Shown: positions 18,795-26,495 of the stretch, piece by piece
How positions within the stretch are numbered: the stretch's first letter is position 1
How the letters are laid out: each line of letters opens with the position of its first letter
From: Lachnospiraceae bacterium
GTDB lineage: Bacteria > Bacillota > Clostridia > Oscillospirales > CAG-272
Length of the DNA stretch: 46,969 nt
Reading direction: 5' to 3'
NCBI GenBank assembly: GCA_024404495.1
Contig: JAKSPT010000020.1
Location: 1 to 46,969 of the forward strand
Program-made: the position numbers and the translations under genes
The notes under the pieces: generated by a model
Told to the model about the DNA's origin: nothing
Database searches by the model: none
The model's input: the letters and a program-made list of their open reading frames with translations, nothing else

Positions 18795-19172
18795 TTACTT
18801 TTCCTCTTCCATCACGACGGGAGCGTCAACAGCGTTCTTTCTGACACTCTCAACACCGTTCAGGCAGCTGGCCTTGGTCTTGTAGCCTTCGGAGACGGCG
18901 ATGATCTCACCGTTGCGGGCCTTCAGACGGAAACGGAACTCACCGGCCTTGTCGGTATAGACTTCAAACTTCGGGTTCTTCTCGGTAGCGAAGCCCTCGA
19001 CGGTCTGGTCTTCGAAGTTAGCGATCGGAGCATTCTTGGCGACGCTGGCGATGCCGTTCTTGCAGGATGCCATGGAAGCGTAGATCTCGGAGGTGGCGAT
19101 GACTTCGCCGTTGGAAGCCTTCAGATTGAACTTGGTACCGGTCTTAACGGTGCGAATAACAAACTTTCCCAT
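18795..19172 (-). CDS. YegP-like protein, two DUF1508 (UPF0339) repeats
   Basis: 125 residues. It consists of two tandem ~50-residue repeats, each with a KFxxxxxxxGxFxFxLKAxNGExIAxSExYxxxxSCxxGIxSV-type layout. DUF1508 proteins are small cytosolic proteins of unknown function, often abundant. It has a strong promoter and its own terminator. Confidence 0.88.
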   Translation of the reverse strand: MGKFVIRTVKTGTKFNLKASNGEVIATSEIYASMASCKNGIASVAKNAPIANFEDQTVEGFATEKNPKFEVYTDKAGEFRFRLKARNGEIIAVSEGYKTKASCLNGVESVRKNAVDAPVVMEEEK

Positions 19173-19219
19173 TTTTGGAATTCCTTTCTCCGCGTTGCGG
19201 AATAAATTTTCTTATGATA

Positions 19220-19248
19220 AGAATATCATATTTTTTCGTTTTTGTCAA
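19220..19248 (-). promoter_or_regulatory. Promoter of the YegP-like gene
   Basis: On the minus strand TTGACA (19243-19248), 17 nt, TATTCT (19220-19225), within an A/T-rich stretch. Confidence 0.8.
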
Positions 19249-19337
19249 TTATTATTTGTGATTTTGATGAAAAAAAGTCGAAAAGAACCATCCGGAACCA
19301 AAGACCCATATTTTTTCTCCGTTTTTTGAAAAATATC

Positions 19338-19366
19338 TTGACAAATCGGTTCCGGTCTGCTATAAT
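19338..19366 (+). promoter_or_regulatory. Consensus promoter of tRNA-Gly
   Basis: TTGACA (19338-19343), 17 nt, TATAAT (19361-19366), 16 bases before the mature tRNA. Confidence 0.9.
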
Positions 19367-19382
19367 ATTAACCGTTCGGTAA

Positions 19383-19456
<74 letters not shown>

Positions 19457-19457
19457 C

Positions 19458-19489
19458 AATCGCCAAGCTTCGCTTGGCGATTTCTTTTT
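19458..19489 (+). terminator. Terminator after tRNA-Gly
   Basis: AATCGCCAAGC (19458-19468) and GCTTGGCGATT (19472-19482) with a 3-nt loop, then TCTTTTT. Confidence 0.88.
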
Positions 19490-19501
19490 CCGGGAGGATC
19501 T

Positions 19502-20476
19502 ATGAAAAAAACATCTCTTTTCCTGCTTATTACGGTATTGCTCCTTGCTCTCACCGGCTGCAGCGATCACGGCGGAACTCCTGCCGGAACCGATCCCGTC
19601 ACCGAAACCGAGGAACCCGACGTAACGGAAACGGAAGGGGTATCCGAAACGGCGTCCGCACCGGAAACGGTGCCCGAAACGGAGCCCGTTCCCGAAACCG
19701 CCCCCGAAACGGCGGAGCCCCCGCAGACAGAACCGGAACCGGAAGAAACGGTTCCCGAAACCGAAAAGGAGCCGGAAAAAACGGTCACGGTTTCTGCCGT
19801 CGGTACGATCCCGGGGACGGGGATCCTTTATCGGAATCCCGCGGATAACGGCAGATACGTCGTCTGTATCGACGCGGGACATCAGGGACACGGAATGAAC
19901 GATACCGAGCCGAACGCCCCCGGTTCCGACGTGATGAAAGCGAAGGTCACTTCCGGAACGGCAGGCGCCTTTACGGGACTTGCGGAACACGAACTAAACC
20001 TGAAGGTCGCCCTCTGTCTCCGTGATCTCCTCCTTGAAAGGGGATATTCCGTTCTGATGGTCAGAGAGAGTGCCGACGTGACGATCAGCAACGCCGAACG
20101 GGCGATCCTCGCAAACGAAAACGGCGCCTCGATCCTGATTCGTATCCACGCAAACGGCGCTTCCGATCCGTCGGTCAACGGCGCGATGACGCTCTGTCAG
20201 ACGCCCTCCAATCCCGATAACGGCTTTTGTTATCCGGAGGCACGGCACCTGAGTGAGACCGTTCTTTCCGCTTTCTGCGAAACGACCGGAATGAAATATC
20301 TCTATATTTCCGAAACAGATACGATGACGGGGATCAACTGGTGCAAGGTACCCGCCACCATCATTGAAATGGGCTTTATGTCAAACGAGCACGACGACAG
20401 ATACATGGCGGAAAGCTCATTCGCGCTTCTTGCGGCGAAGGGCATCGCGGACGGGGTGGACCGGTTTTATGAATGA
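19502..20476 (+). CDS. N-acetylmuramoyl-L-alanine amidase lipoprotein (Amidase_3)
   Basis: 324 residues from ATG 19502, which has GGGAGGA just upstream. The longer open frame back to 19397 runs through the tRNA and is not used. A lipoprotein signal ends at Cys20 (LTGC). Residues ~25-95 are a Pro/Thr/Glu/Val linker of repeated PETEP-like units that should span the cell wall. The Amidase_3 domain follows. The zinc ligands are His127 (IDAGH), Glu162 and His215 (RIHANG), and the catalytic Glu is Glu288 (IIEMGF). It cleaves the bond between MurNAc and L-Ala in peptidoglycan, for wall turnover or daughter-cell separation. It overlaps the downstream GNAT gene by 8 nt. Confidence 0.92.
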   Translation: MKKTSLFLLITVLLLALTGCSDHGGTPAGTDPVTETEEPDVTETEGVSETASAPETVPETEPVPETAPETAEPPQTEPEPEETVPETEKEPEKTVTVSAVGTIPGTGILYRNPADNGRYVVCIDAGHQGHGMNDTEPNAPGSDVMKAKVTSGTAGAFTGLAEHELNLKVALCLRDLLLERGYSVLMVRESADVTISNAERAILANENGASILIRIHANGASDPSVNGAMTLCQTPSNPDNGFCYPEARHLSETVLSAFCETTGMKYLYISETDTMTGINWCKVPATIIEMGFMSNEHDDRYMAESSFALLAAKGIADGVDRFYE

Positions 20477-20960
20477 AACGCAATACCCGAAATTAAGGAA
20501 AGCGACCGCTTCCGACCTGAACGCCGTAATCTCCTTATACCGCGCCGCGATCGGCAGGGAAGGCTGTACGTGGAATGAATTCTATCCGACGAGAGAAGAC
20601 GCCGAAAACGATCTTTCGCACGGCTGTCTTTACGTCGGCACGCTCGGAGACGAAGTCATGGCTTCGGTTTCCGTGGTACCCGAAAACGAGCTTGACGGAT
20701 ACGTATTCTTTGATGGAAAGAACGCAAGAGAGATCGCCCGTATCACGGTAGCGAAACAATATGCAGGCAGAGGTTACGCCGCGCTTTTGCTGCGGCAGTT
20801 GTTTGAAAGAATGAAAAAAGACGGCGTGTCCTCCGTCCGGCTTCTCGCCGCGAAAGGGAACGCCGCCGCGCTGAAAACCTACGAAAACCTCGGCTTTTCC
20901 GTCAGAGGCGAGGTTTCCGCATACGGAAACGAATATTATGCGGAAGAACTGATCTTATAA
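20469..20960 (+). CDS. GNAT-family N-acetyltransferase
   Basis: 163 residues. A GNAT fold with the acetyl-CoA binding segment RITVAKQYAGRGYAALLL (the R/Q-x-x-G-x-G/A type loop) and a typical C-terminal NAAALKTYENLGF block. The ATG at 20469 lies inside the end of the amidase gene and overlaps it by 8 nt, so the two are probably co-translated. The substrate is unknown. Confidence 0.87.
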   Translation: MNETQYPKLRKATASDLNAVISLYRAAIGREGCTWNEFYPTREDAENDLSHGCLYVGTLGDEVMASVSVVPENELDGYVFFDGKNAREIARITVAKQYAGRGYAALLLRQLFERMKKDGVSSVRLLAAKGNAAALKTYENLGFSVRGEVSAYGNEYYAEELIL

Positions 20961-20967
20961 GAAAAGT

Positions 20968-20998
20968 CTCCGGATCAAAATGATCCGGAGGCTCTTTT
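20968..20998 (+). terminator. Terminator after the amidase-GNAT operon
   Basis: CTCCGGATCA (20968-20977) and TGATCCGGAG (20981-20990) with loop AAA, then GCTCTTTT. Confidence 0.85.
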
Positions 20999-21003
20999 GC
21001 TTA

Positions 21004-21052
21004 TGGCTTAAGGCTTAAGGCTTAAGACTTAAGACTCAAGACTCAATTCTTA
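21004..21052. repeat. Degenerate 7-bp tandem repeat
   Basis: Six head-to-tail heptamers: TGGCTTA, AGGCTTA, AGGCTTA, AGACTTA, AGACTCA, AGACTCA, and perhaps a decayed seventh (ATTCTTA). Each change is carried into the next copy, so the array drifts stepwise. It lies in the 89-nt gap between two convergent genes and overlaps the last codons of the flavin-reductase-like gene only at its edge. Confidence 0.85.
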
Positions 21053-21982
21053 TTTCTTTTTCTTCTTTTCTTCCGCGCGCTTGTCGTTGATGATCTTCAT
21101 GTGATTCTCGTCGATCAGCGTCACGCCGTTTTCCTTTGCCCAGTCAACGCAGCCCTTCAGAACGAGGGGGAGGAAGACGCGCGGCACGTTCAGAACGGTC
21201 TTCAGCGCTTCGTCGGTGAATTTCACCTTGTCGTCAGCACGGTCGGCGGCGTAACGCACGGATTCCAGAGACGCCTGACGGATCTGCAGAAGCTCCGCGC
21301 GGAGACGGGATTTTCTGTGGAACCAGAAGTTTTTACTGTCACGGTAGCCGTAATCGACGGGAAGCGGCGGGAAATCCTTTGCGCGGACGCCGTTGATGAT
21401 CGCGTCGGAATATTTCTTCTTCATCAGGATCTTATCGATCTTCAGAATGAAATGCGCGCCGAACTTGGAGGTGATACCGTTGAAATCGTGATACGGAGGC
21501 TCGTATCCGGTCAGGATACCGGGCTGATCGTTTTCGGCGTGGTCAAGGGTGCGGACCCAGGTGCACTCGATCGCCTCGATGGCGTCGGTGAGGACCATCG
21601 GACGCTTGTCTTCGGGATTTTCTTCCTCGATCAGGCTCTTTTCCAATCTGAAATTGCATTTCGGCATCTTGTCCGAGGGTTTGTCGCCCGGCCACGAAAG
21701 CTTGACGGCTTCCTTGAAGGACTTCGGATTGTCGTCGATAAAGTTGATCGAGCATTTTCCGGTGCGGAGAATGTTCTGCGCGGTATTGGAGGAGTTGCGG
21801 CAGGAAAGGAGCATCGCGTAGAAGTCCTTGCCCGCGACGTAATAGGGCTGCACAAGGGAATACGGACCGAGGGTCGTGCTTCCGTCCTCACAAAGCGTAC
21901 CGATCACGACGGTCGGCATCGGGAAGAAAAGGGAAGTCTGATAGAAGTTGTCAACGATGCGTAGATTTTCAAAGCTGCTCAT
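21050..21982 (-). CDS. Flavin-reductase-like protein with a C-terminal PCP_red-like domain
   Basis: 310 residues. Residues ~20-200 look like the FMN-binding split barrel of flavin-reductase-like proteins: MPTVVIGTLCEDGSTTLGPYS near the N-terminus, then SCRNSSNTAQN and the FID segment. The last ~55 residues (FTDEALKTVL...VPRVFLPLVL...WAKENGV) resemble the small PCP_red helical domain found at the end of light-independent protochlorophyllide reductase subunits and in some flavoproteins. It may be an FMN-dependent oxidoreductase; no substrate is evident. The C-terminus ends in a Lys/Glu run. It has a perfect promoter upstream. Confidence 0.7.
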   Translation of the reverse strand: MSSFENLRIVDNFYQTSLFFPMPTVVIGTLCEDGSTTLGPYSLVQPYYVAGKDFYAMLLSCRNSSNTAQNILRTGKCSINFIDDNPKSFKEAVKLSWPGDKPSDKMPKCNFRLEKSLIEEENPEDKRPMVLTDAIEAIECTWVRTLDHAENDQPGILTGYEPPYHDFNGITSKFGAHFILKIDKILMKKKYSDAIINGVRAKDFPPLPVDYGYRDSKNFWFHRKSRLRAELLQIRQASLESVRYAADRADDKVKFTDEALKTVLNVPRVFLPLVLKGCVDWAKENGVTLIDENHMKIINDKRAEEKKKKK

Positions 21983-22046
21983 AGTCTTTACTCCTTTTAT
22001 GGTCTTTCATAAGAAACGCATTCAGATAGCGTTCGTTATTATTTGC

Positions 22047-22075
22047 ATTATACCACAAGTTGTTCATGATGTCAA
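22047..22075 (-). promoter_or_regulatory. Consensus promoter of the flavin-reductase-like gene
   Basis: On the minus strand TTGACA (22070-22075), 17 nt, TATAAT (22047-22052). Confidence 0.9.
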
Positions 22076-22166
22076 TAGAACCCGGGGATTTGTGCGCGTT
22101 CTTTTGTGCGAACCGATGAATCGTCCGCGCGCGTATTATTTTCATCCGGATTTTTCACATTTGCTA

Positions 22167-22195
22167 TTGACAAATTCCGACAAGCGTGCTATAAT
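22167..22195 (+). promoter_or_regulatory. Consensus promoter of tRNA-Gln
   Basis: TTGACA (22167-22172), 17 nt, TATAAT (22190-22195), 11 bases before the mature tRNA. Confidence 0.9.
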
Positions 22196-22206
22196 TTCTC
22201 TCGCAA

Positions 22207-22280
22207 TGGGGATTTGTGTAACGGCAGCACGACAGACTCTGACTCTGTTTGAGGGGGTTCAAATCCCTCATCCCCAGCCA
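22207..22280 (+). tRNA. tRNA-Gln (anticodon CTG)
   Basis: A 74-nt cloverleaf. The acceptor stem TGGGGAT pairs with ATCCCCA, the anticodon arm ACAGA-CTCTGAC-TCTGT gives CTG, the T-arm holds GGTTCAAATCC, and CCA is encoded (22278-22280). Confidence 0.95.
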
Positions 22281-22319
22281 AAACAAAAGACCGGTCCATC
22301 GGATCGGTCTTTTGTTTTG
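22281..22319 (+). terminator. Terminator after tRNA-Gln
   Basis: AAACAAAAGACCGGTCC (22281-22297) pairs with GGATCGGTCTTTTGTTT over 17 bp with one wobble, and includes a T-rich tail. Confidence 0.85.
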
Positions 22320-22320
22320 C

Positions 22321-22456
22321 CCGGGGTGAGGATGGATTTGAACGGTCGGGTCCTGAATGACGCCCCGGTGGGGCGTCAGACCCCGACCTGACCGAACGCC
22401 GTCGAGGCGTGAGAATTCAAATCCCCGCGGCGTGAAGCCTAGGCTCCTCATCCCGG
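22321..22456. repeat. 136-nt nested inverted-repeat element beside tRNA-Gln
   Basis: The outer stem pairs 22321-22332 with 22445-22456 (12 bp, one G-T wobble on the plus strand). The second stem is GGATTTGAA 22334-22342 with TTCAAATCC 22416-22424 (9 bp). Inside are 22344-22350 with 22382-22388 (7 bp) enclosing a 9-bp hairpin TGACGCCCC/GGGGCGTCA (22358-22378), plus ACGCC/GGCGT (22396-22410). Outside the second stem lies the palindrome AGCCTAGGCT (22436-22445). Both long arms contain the TTCAAATCC and CTCA-TCCC blocks also found in the 3' half of the neighbouring tRNA-Gln. It has no ORF. It could be a tRNA-derived palindromic mobile repeat or a structured RNA. Confidence 0.7.
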
Positions 22457-22516
22457 TTTATTTCGGTTCTTTTTTCGCCTTTTCCTCCATATACTGTCAA
22501 AAAACGAGGCGGTATT

Positions 22517-23671
22517 ATGATGAAAAGAATAGTATGCGTTATTCTCCCTCTCCTTCTTCTTCTTTCCGCTTTTCCTCTGTCTGCCGATCCCTCTCCGGAG
22601 GAAACGCTTCCGTTTAACGTTGACGCGCGTTCCGCCGTACTGATGGAGGCGTCCACCGGGACGATCCTGTACGATATGAACGGGGAAGCGGCGTATCCTC
22701 CGGCGTCGGTCACGAAGGTCATGACGCTCCTTCTCGTGATGGAGGCGATCGACAGCGGAAGGGTACCGCTTGACGGAAAAATACAGATCAGTCAGAACGC
22801 GGCTTCGATGGGCGGATCGCAGGTCTATCTGGAGCCCGGTGAGATCATGACGGTAGAGGACCTTCTGAAATCGGTCGTCGTTTCCTCCGCGAACGACGCC
22901 GCCGTCGCGCTTGCCGAGGCGGTCTGCGGAAGCGAGGAGACCTTCGTTTCCATGATGAACGAAAAAGCGGCGTCGCTCGGGATGAATGCGACCCATTTCG
23001 AGAATCCGACCGGACTTGACGACACGGTGACGAATCACGTCACGAGCGCAAGGGATATCGCGATCATGTCAAGAGAGCTGATCGTGAAGCATCCCGATAT
23101 TCTGAAATACAGCTCGATCTGGATGGATACGATCCGCGACGGCGCCTTCGGTCTTTCCAACACCAACCGCCTGATCCGGTATTATCAGGGCGCGAACGGT
23201 CTGAAAACCGGTTCGACCGGAAAAGCAAAATACTGTATCAGCGCGACGGCAAAACGGGACGGTATGCAGCTCATCGCCGTGATCATGGGCTCGGAAACGA
23301 GGGATATCCGCAACGAAGCGGCAAAAAAACTGCTCGACTACGGCTTTTCCAATTACCGTATCGTGTCCGTCGAACCGGGAACGTTCGGTCCGGTCCCGGT
23401 CACCGGAGGAACGGCTGACAATGTAGGTCTCTTTTACGAGGGCTGCAGCTTTCTCGTTCCGAAAAGCGGAAACGCGGTGCCCGAGATCGTGCCCTCGTTT
23501 CCCGAAACGCTCGAAGCGCCGATCCTGAAAGGGCAGACGGTCGGAAAAGCCGCGATCCTCCTTTCCGGGCAAGAGATCGGTACCGTCGATATCCGCGCTT
23601 CGGACGACGTGCCGAGGATCACGTTTCCGGAGTTCTTCCGCCGCGTCCTTTGTAAATTCCTTTTCGGCTGA
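22517..23671 (+). CDS. D-alanyl-D-alanine carboxypeptidase (DacF-like, S11)
   Basis: 384 residues. A signal peptide (about 1-23) is followed by the S11 penicillin-binding fold. The active-site motifs are Ser64-Val-Thr-Lys67 (SxxK), Ser124-Ala-Asn126 (SxN) and Lys230-Thr-Gly232 (KTG). A C-terminal beta-rich domain and a short amphipathic tail (FPEFFRRVLCKFLF) should hold it on the membrane surface. It trims the terminal D-Ala from peptidoglycan stem peptides; family relatives include vegetative DacA and sporulation DacF/DacB, and I cannot separate these. A weak promoter (TTCTTT-17-TATACT, 22467-22495) lies upstream. It shares its upstream gap with the structured element. Confidence 0.93.
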   Translation: MMKRIVCVILPLLLLLSAFPLSADPSPEETLPFNVDARSAVLMEASTGTILYDMNGEAAYPPASVTKVMTLLLVMEAIDSGRVPLDGKIQISQNAASMGGSQVYLEPGEIMTVEDLLKSVVVSSANDAAVALAEAVCGSEETFVSMMNEKAASLGMNATHFENPTGLDDTVTNHVTSARDIAIMSRELIVKHPDILKYSSIWMDTIRDGAFGLSNTNRLIRYYQGANGLKTGSTGKAKYCISATAKRDGMQLIAVIMGSETRDIRNEAAKKLLDYGFSNYRIVSVEPGTFGPVPVTGGTADNVGLFYEGCSFLVPKSGNAVPEIVPSFPETLEAPILKGQTVGKAAILLSGQEIGTVDIRASDDVPRITFPEFFRRVLCKFLFG

Positions 23672-23679
23672 TTCCCCGG

Positions 23680-23707
23680 TCCCGGGCATACGTCCGGGAT
23701 TTTTTTA
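23680..23707 (+). terminator. Terminator after the carboxypeptidase gene
   Basis: TCCCGG (23680-23685) and CCGGGA (23694-23699), then a run of seven T. Confidence 0.8.
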
Positions 23708-23729
23708 TTCCGTAAGTATCGCTTTCCTC

Positions 23730-23758
23730 TTGAAACCTTCTTCTTTTTCTGTTATAAT
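23730..23758 (+). promoter_or_regulatory. Promoter of the membrane glycosyltransferase operon
   Basis: TTGAAA (23730-23735), 17 nt, TATAAT (23753-23758). Confidence 0.85.
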
Positions 23759-23781
23759 GAAAAAGAAAGGGTGTGATATCC

Positions 23782-25362
23782 GTGCCTCGTTTTAACGAAC
23801 GCGCCGAAACGTTCCTGAAACGCGCTGCGCTCGTCGTCATCATACTGGCGGCTCTGTTTTTGGTCGTGACGTCGTTATACTGCCGCGTCGATATGAATAT
23901 GGAGAATTCCTCGCTCGAAAACGTCGTGCTGATGAGGGACAGCATCTTCCTGAATCTGATCGTCCTTGCGGCAGCGGCAACGCTCGGCGCCTTCTTCTTC
24001 CGGACCGATTTATCGGATAAGGCGAACCCCCGGATCCTTTCGCTGATCCTCTTCCTCTGGGTCGTCGCCTTCGGCACCGCGTTCATCCTCACCTCACGCT
24101 CCGCGCCTACGCACGATTCCTATATCGTAACCGTCACCGGATGGAAGGCGTCGACCGGAGACCTTTCCGAGTTTGAGAGAGTGTATTATCAGCGATTCCC
24201 GTTTCAGCTCGGCTACGTTCTGTGGACGGAGCTTTTCTGCCGTCTGTTCTCCCTCGGCAATAACTTCCTTCCGCTTGAGATCGTCAACGTCTTCTGCCTC
24301 GCGATCGGGGAAGCGCTGCTCCTTGACGCCTCTTTCGACCTCTTTGAAGACAGAAAGGTCACGGCGCTGCTGTTTCTGTTCTGCCTGCTGTTCATTCAGC
24401 CGGTCCTTTTCTGCTCCTTCCTCTACGGAACGGTGCCGGGCTTCCTCTTTGCGGTTCTGATGATACGCTGCTTTCAGAAATTCCGTCAAAGCGGCAAGCT
24501 TCTCTGGGCGCTTCCGATGGCGCTCTGCGGCGCGCTCGCCGTCCTGCTGAAGCTGAACAATATGATCCCGGTCGCCGCGCTGATCATCGTTTTCGTCCTC
24601 ATTCTTCTCAGGGAATACAAGGATCCGAAGCAGTACGTCGCGCTCGTTCTGCTTCTCGCCGCCGTCTTCGGGCTGAAGGGCTCCGCCGTCCTGCTTTACG
24701 AAAAGCGTACCGACCGCGATTTCGGAGACGGCATTCCGATGATCTGCTGGGCGGCGATGGGAATGACCTCCCATTCCATCTCCGAGGGCTGGTACGACGC
24801 GCGCTATACCGTCGTCAATTTCGAGAAGACCGGACTTGATCCCGCCGCCACCGGAGAGCTTGCAAAGCAGGGGATCTCGGAACGGATGGAATACTTCGCC
24901 GAAGAACCGAAAGAAGCCTTCTCCTTCTTCACGAAAAAGATCGTCAGCCAATGGCATGAAACGACCTATCAGAGTGTCTGGACCAATCAGGTGCGCGGAC
25001 AGTACGGGGAAAAGATCGGCATCGCAAAATGGATCTGCGGCGACGGGGAAAAGCCCGTCAAAGATTATATGAACCGCTTTTCGGTTCTGATCTTCAGCGG
25101 CTTCCTGTTCTCGCTGTTCTTTCTGTGGAAAAAAGAGACGAAGCCCGAGCTTCTCCTGCTCCCGATCGTCTTTATCGGCGGTTTTCTGTACCATACCGTA
25201 TTTGAGGGAAAATCGCAGTATATCGTCACCTATATGATATTCCTGCTCCCGTACGCGGCATATGGCTGGGTGAACGGCTGCCGTTACCTTGCCGATCTGG
25301 TCCGCTCGTTCAAAAAAGAGAAAGAAAACGAAAGGATGACAAGCGCAGATGACTGCAAATGA
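23782..25362 (+). CDS. Polytopic membrane protein, probable GT-C glycosyltransferase
   Basis: About 526 residues with roughly eleven hydrophobic segments. An extracellular loop after TM3 begins with an Asp-containing stretch (SAPTHDSY), the position of the catalytic Asp in GT-C enzymes such as the PMT/ArnT group; this is a suggestion. A long extracytoplasmic segment (~310-410) separates the first and last TM groups. GTG 23782 is preferred because AAAGG is about 10 nt upstream, while GTG 23773 is too close. The next gene, a GT2-GtrA fusion that could supply the polyprenyl-phosphate sugar donor, overlaps by 14 nt. The pair may glycosylate a surface polymer or protein. Confidence 0.72.
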   Translation: MPRFNERAETFLKRAALVVIILAALFLVVTSLYCRVDMNMENSSLENVVLMRDSIFLNLIVLAAAATLGAFFFRTDLSDKANPRILSLILFLWVVAFGTAFILTSRSAPTHDSYIVTVTGWKASTGDLSEFERVYYQRFPFQLGYVLWTELFCRLFSLGNNFLPLEIVNVFCLAIGEALLLDASFDLFEDRKVTALLFLFCLLFIQPVLFCSFLYGTVPGFLFAVLMIRCFQKFRQSGKLLWALPMALCGALAVLLKLNNMIPVAALIIVFVLILLREYKDPKQYVALVLLLAAVFGLKGSAVLLYEKRTDRDFGDGIPMICWAAMGMTSHSISEGWYDARYTVVNFEKTGLDPAATGELAKQGISERMEYFAEEPKEAFSFFTKKIVSQWHETTYQSVWTNQVRGQYGEKIGIAKWICGDGEKPVKDYMNRFSVLIFSGFLFSLFFLWKKETKPELLLLPIVFIGGFLYHTVFEGKSQYIVTYMIFLLPYAAYGWVNGCRYLADLVRSFKKEKENERMTSADDCK

Positions 25363-26440
25363 TCTGAAACGGGTAACCGTCATCGTACCCTCGTACAATC
25401 CTGATGAAAAACTGAAGCAGGTGGTGGAAGGGCTGATCTCGGTCGGCTTTTCGGATATCCTGATCGTCAACGACGGCTCGAAGGAAGAATGCGTCGGACG
25501 GTTTGCGGAAGCCGCCGAAGCCGGAGAGGGAAAGGTGACCGTCCTCACGCACGAGGTCAACCGCGGCAAGGGCGCCGGGCTGAAAACGGCGTTCCGCTAT
25601 CTTGCCGAAAACAGAAAGGACGGGCTCGGCTGCGTCGCCGTGGACGGTGACAATCAGCACCGACCGGAGGACGCCCTGAAATGCGCCGCGGAAATGGCGG
25701 AAAAGCAGACCTTCGTGCTCGGCGTCCGTAATTTCGATCTCCCGCAGGTCCCGCCGCGCAGCAGATTCGGCAACAAGCTGACCTCCTTCGTTTTCAAAAC
25801 GGGCGTGGGACTGAATATTTCGGATACGCAGACCGGTCTTCGCGCTTTCCCGGCGAAATACTACGGCGTCTTCTCCGAAACGAGAGGAGACCGTTACGAA
25901 TACGAGATCAATCAGCTCCTCGATCTGAAGGCGAACGGCATCCCGTTCACCGAGGTGGAGATCGAAACCGTCTATATCGAGGAAAACCAGACCTCTCATT
26001 TCCATCCGATCCGCGATTCGGTAAGGATATACAGTCAGATCTTCCGCTTTATGGCGTCCTCGATCATTTCGTGGATCGTGGATATCGGTCTGTTCCGGAT
26101 TTTCCTCACCGTTTTCGGCTTCCTCGGAAACGCCGCTGCGAAAACGACGGTATCGACCGCGCTCGCCCGCGTGATCTCCTCAGTCGTCAACTTTGCTCTG
26201 AACAAAAAGATGGTCTTCCGCAACGCCGATAACGTAGGGAAGACGCTGCTCCGCTACTACTGCCTCGCCGTCCCGCAGTTTCTCCTTTCCGCGCTGCTCG
26301 TCAGCGGGATCGACAAAATGATCGGTGCCGGGAACGACTGGATCACCACGCTGATCAAGATCGTCGTGGATACCGTCCTTTATTTCATCAGCTACGGTAT
26401 TCAGCGCAGCTGGGTCTTTGCGGAAGCGAAGAAGGAATAA
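25349..26440 (+). CDS. GT2 glycosyltransferase fused to a GtrA-like membrane domain
   Basis: 363 residues. Residues ~8-215 are a dolichol-phosphate-mannose-synthase-like GT2 domain with VPSYNPDE, NDGS and the metal-binding Asp99-Gly-Asp101, plus DTQTGLRAF typical of this family. Residues ~228-355 hold four TM helices of the GtrA type (VDIGLFRIFL, NFALNKKMVF, the closing RSWVF). Such fusions make polyprenyl-phosphate sugars and are thought to help flip them. It overlaps the GT-C-like gene by 14 nt. Strong candidate for a donor-making partner of that protein. Confidence 0.88.
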   Translation: MTANDLKRVTVIVPSYNPDEKLKQVVEGLISVGFSDILIVNDGSKEECVGRFAEAAEAGEGKVTVLTHEVNRGKGAGLKTAFRYLAENRKDGLGCVAVDGDNQHRPEDALKCAAEMAEKQTFVLGVRNFDLPQVPPRSRFGNKLTSFVFKTGVGLNISDTQTGLRAFPAKYYGVFSETRGDRYEYEINQLLDLKANGIPFTEVEIETVYIEENQTSHFHPIRDSVRIYSQIFRFMASSIISWIVDIGLFRIFLTVFGFLGNAAAKTTVSTALARVISSVVNFALNKKMVFRNADNVGKTLLRYYCLAVPQFLLSALLVSGIDKMIGAGNDWITTLIKIVVDTVLYFISYGIQRSWVFAEAKKE

Positions 26441-26453
26441 CGAAGGAACCGGC

Positions 26454-26495
26454 AGGGAATACTCCCTTCAGAAAAGGGGGTATTCCTTTGTTTTT
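26454..26495 (+). terminator. Terminator-like hairpin that also covers a ribosome binding site
   Basis: An 11-bp stem (26456-26466 with 26476-26486, one wobble) is followed by TTTGTTTTTA. The 3' arm holds GGGGG, the likely Shine-Dalgarno of the ORF starting at TTG 26488. A smaller alternative hairpin (AGGGA-ATAC-TCCCT, 26454-26467) would leave the GGGGG free. Confidence 0.65.

Noticed and set aside
22321..22456. A second tRNA or tRNA-like gene in the structured element
   Set aside because: There is no proper T-stem or anticodon arm on either strand around the TTCAAATCC blocks, and no acceptor stem of seven pairs at tRNA distance.
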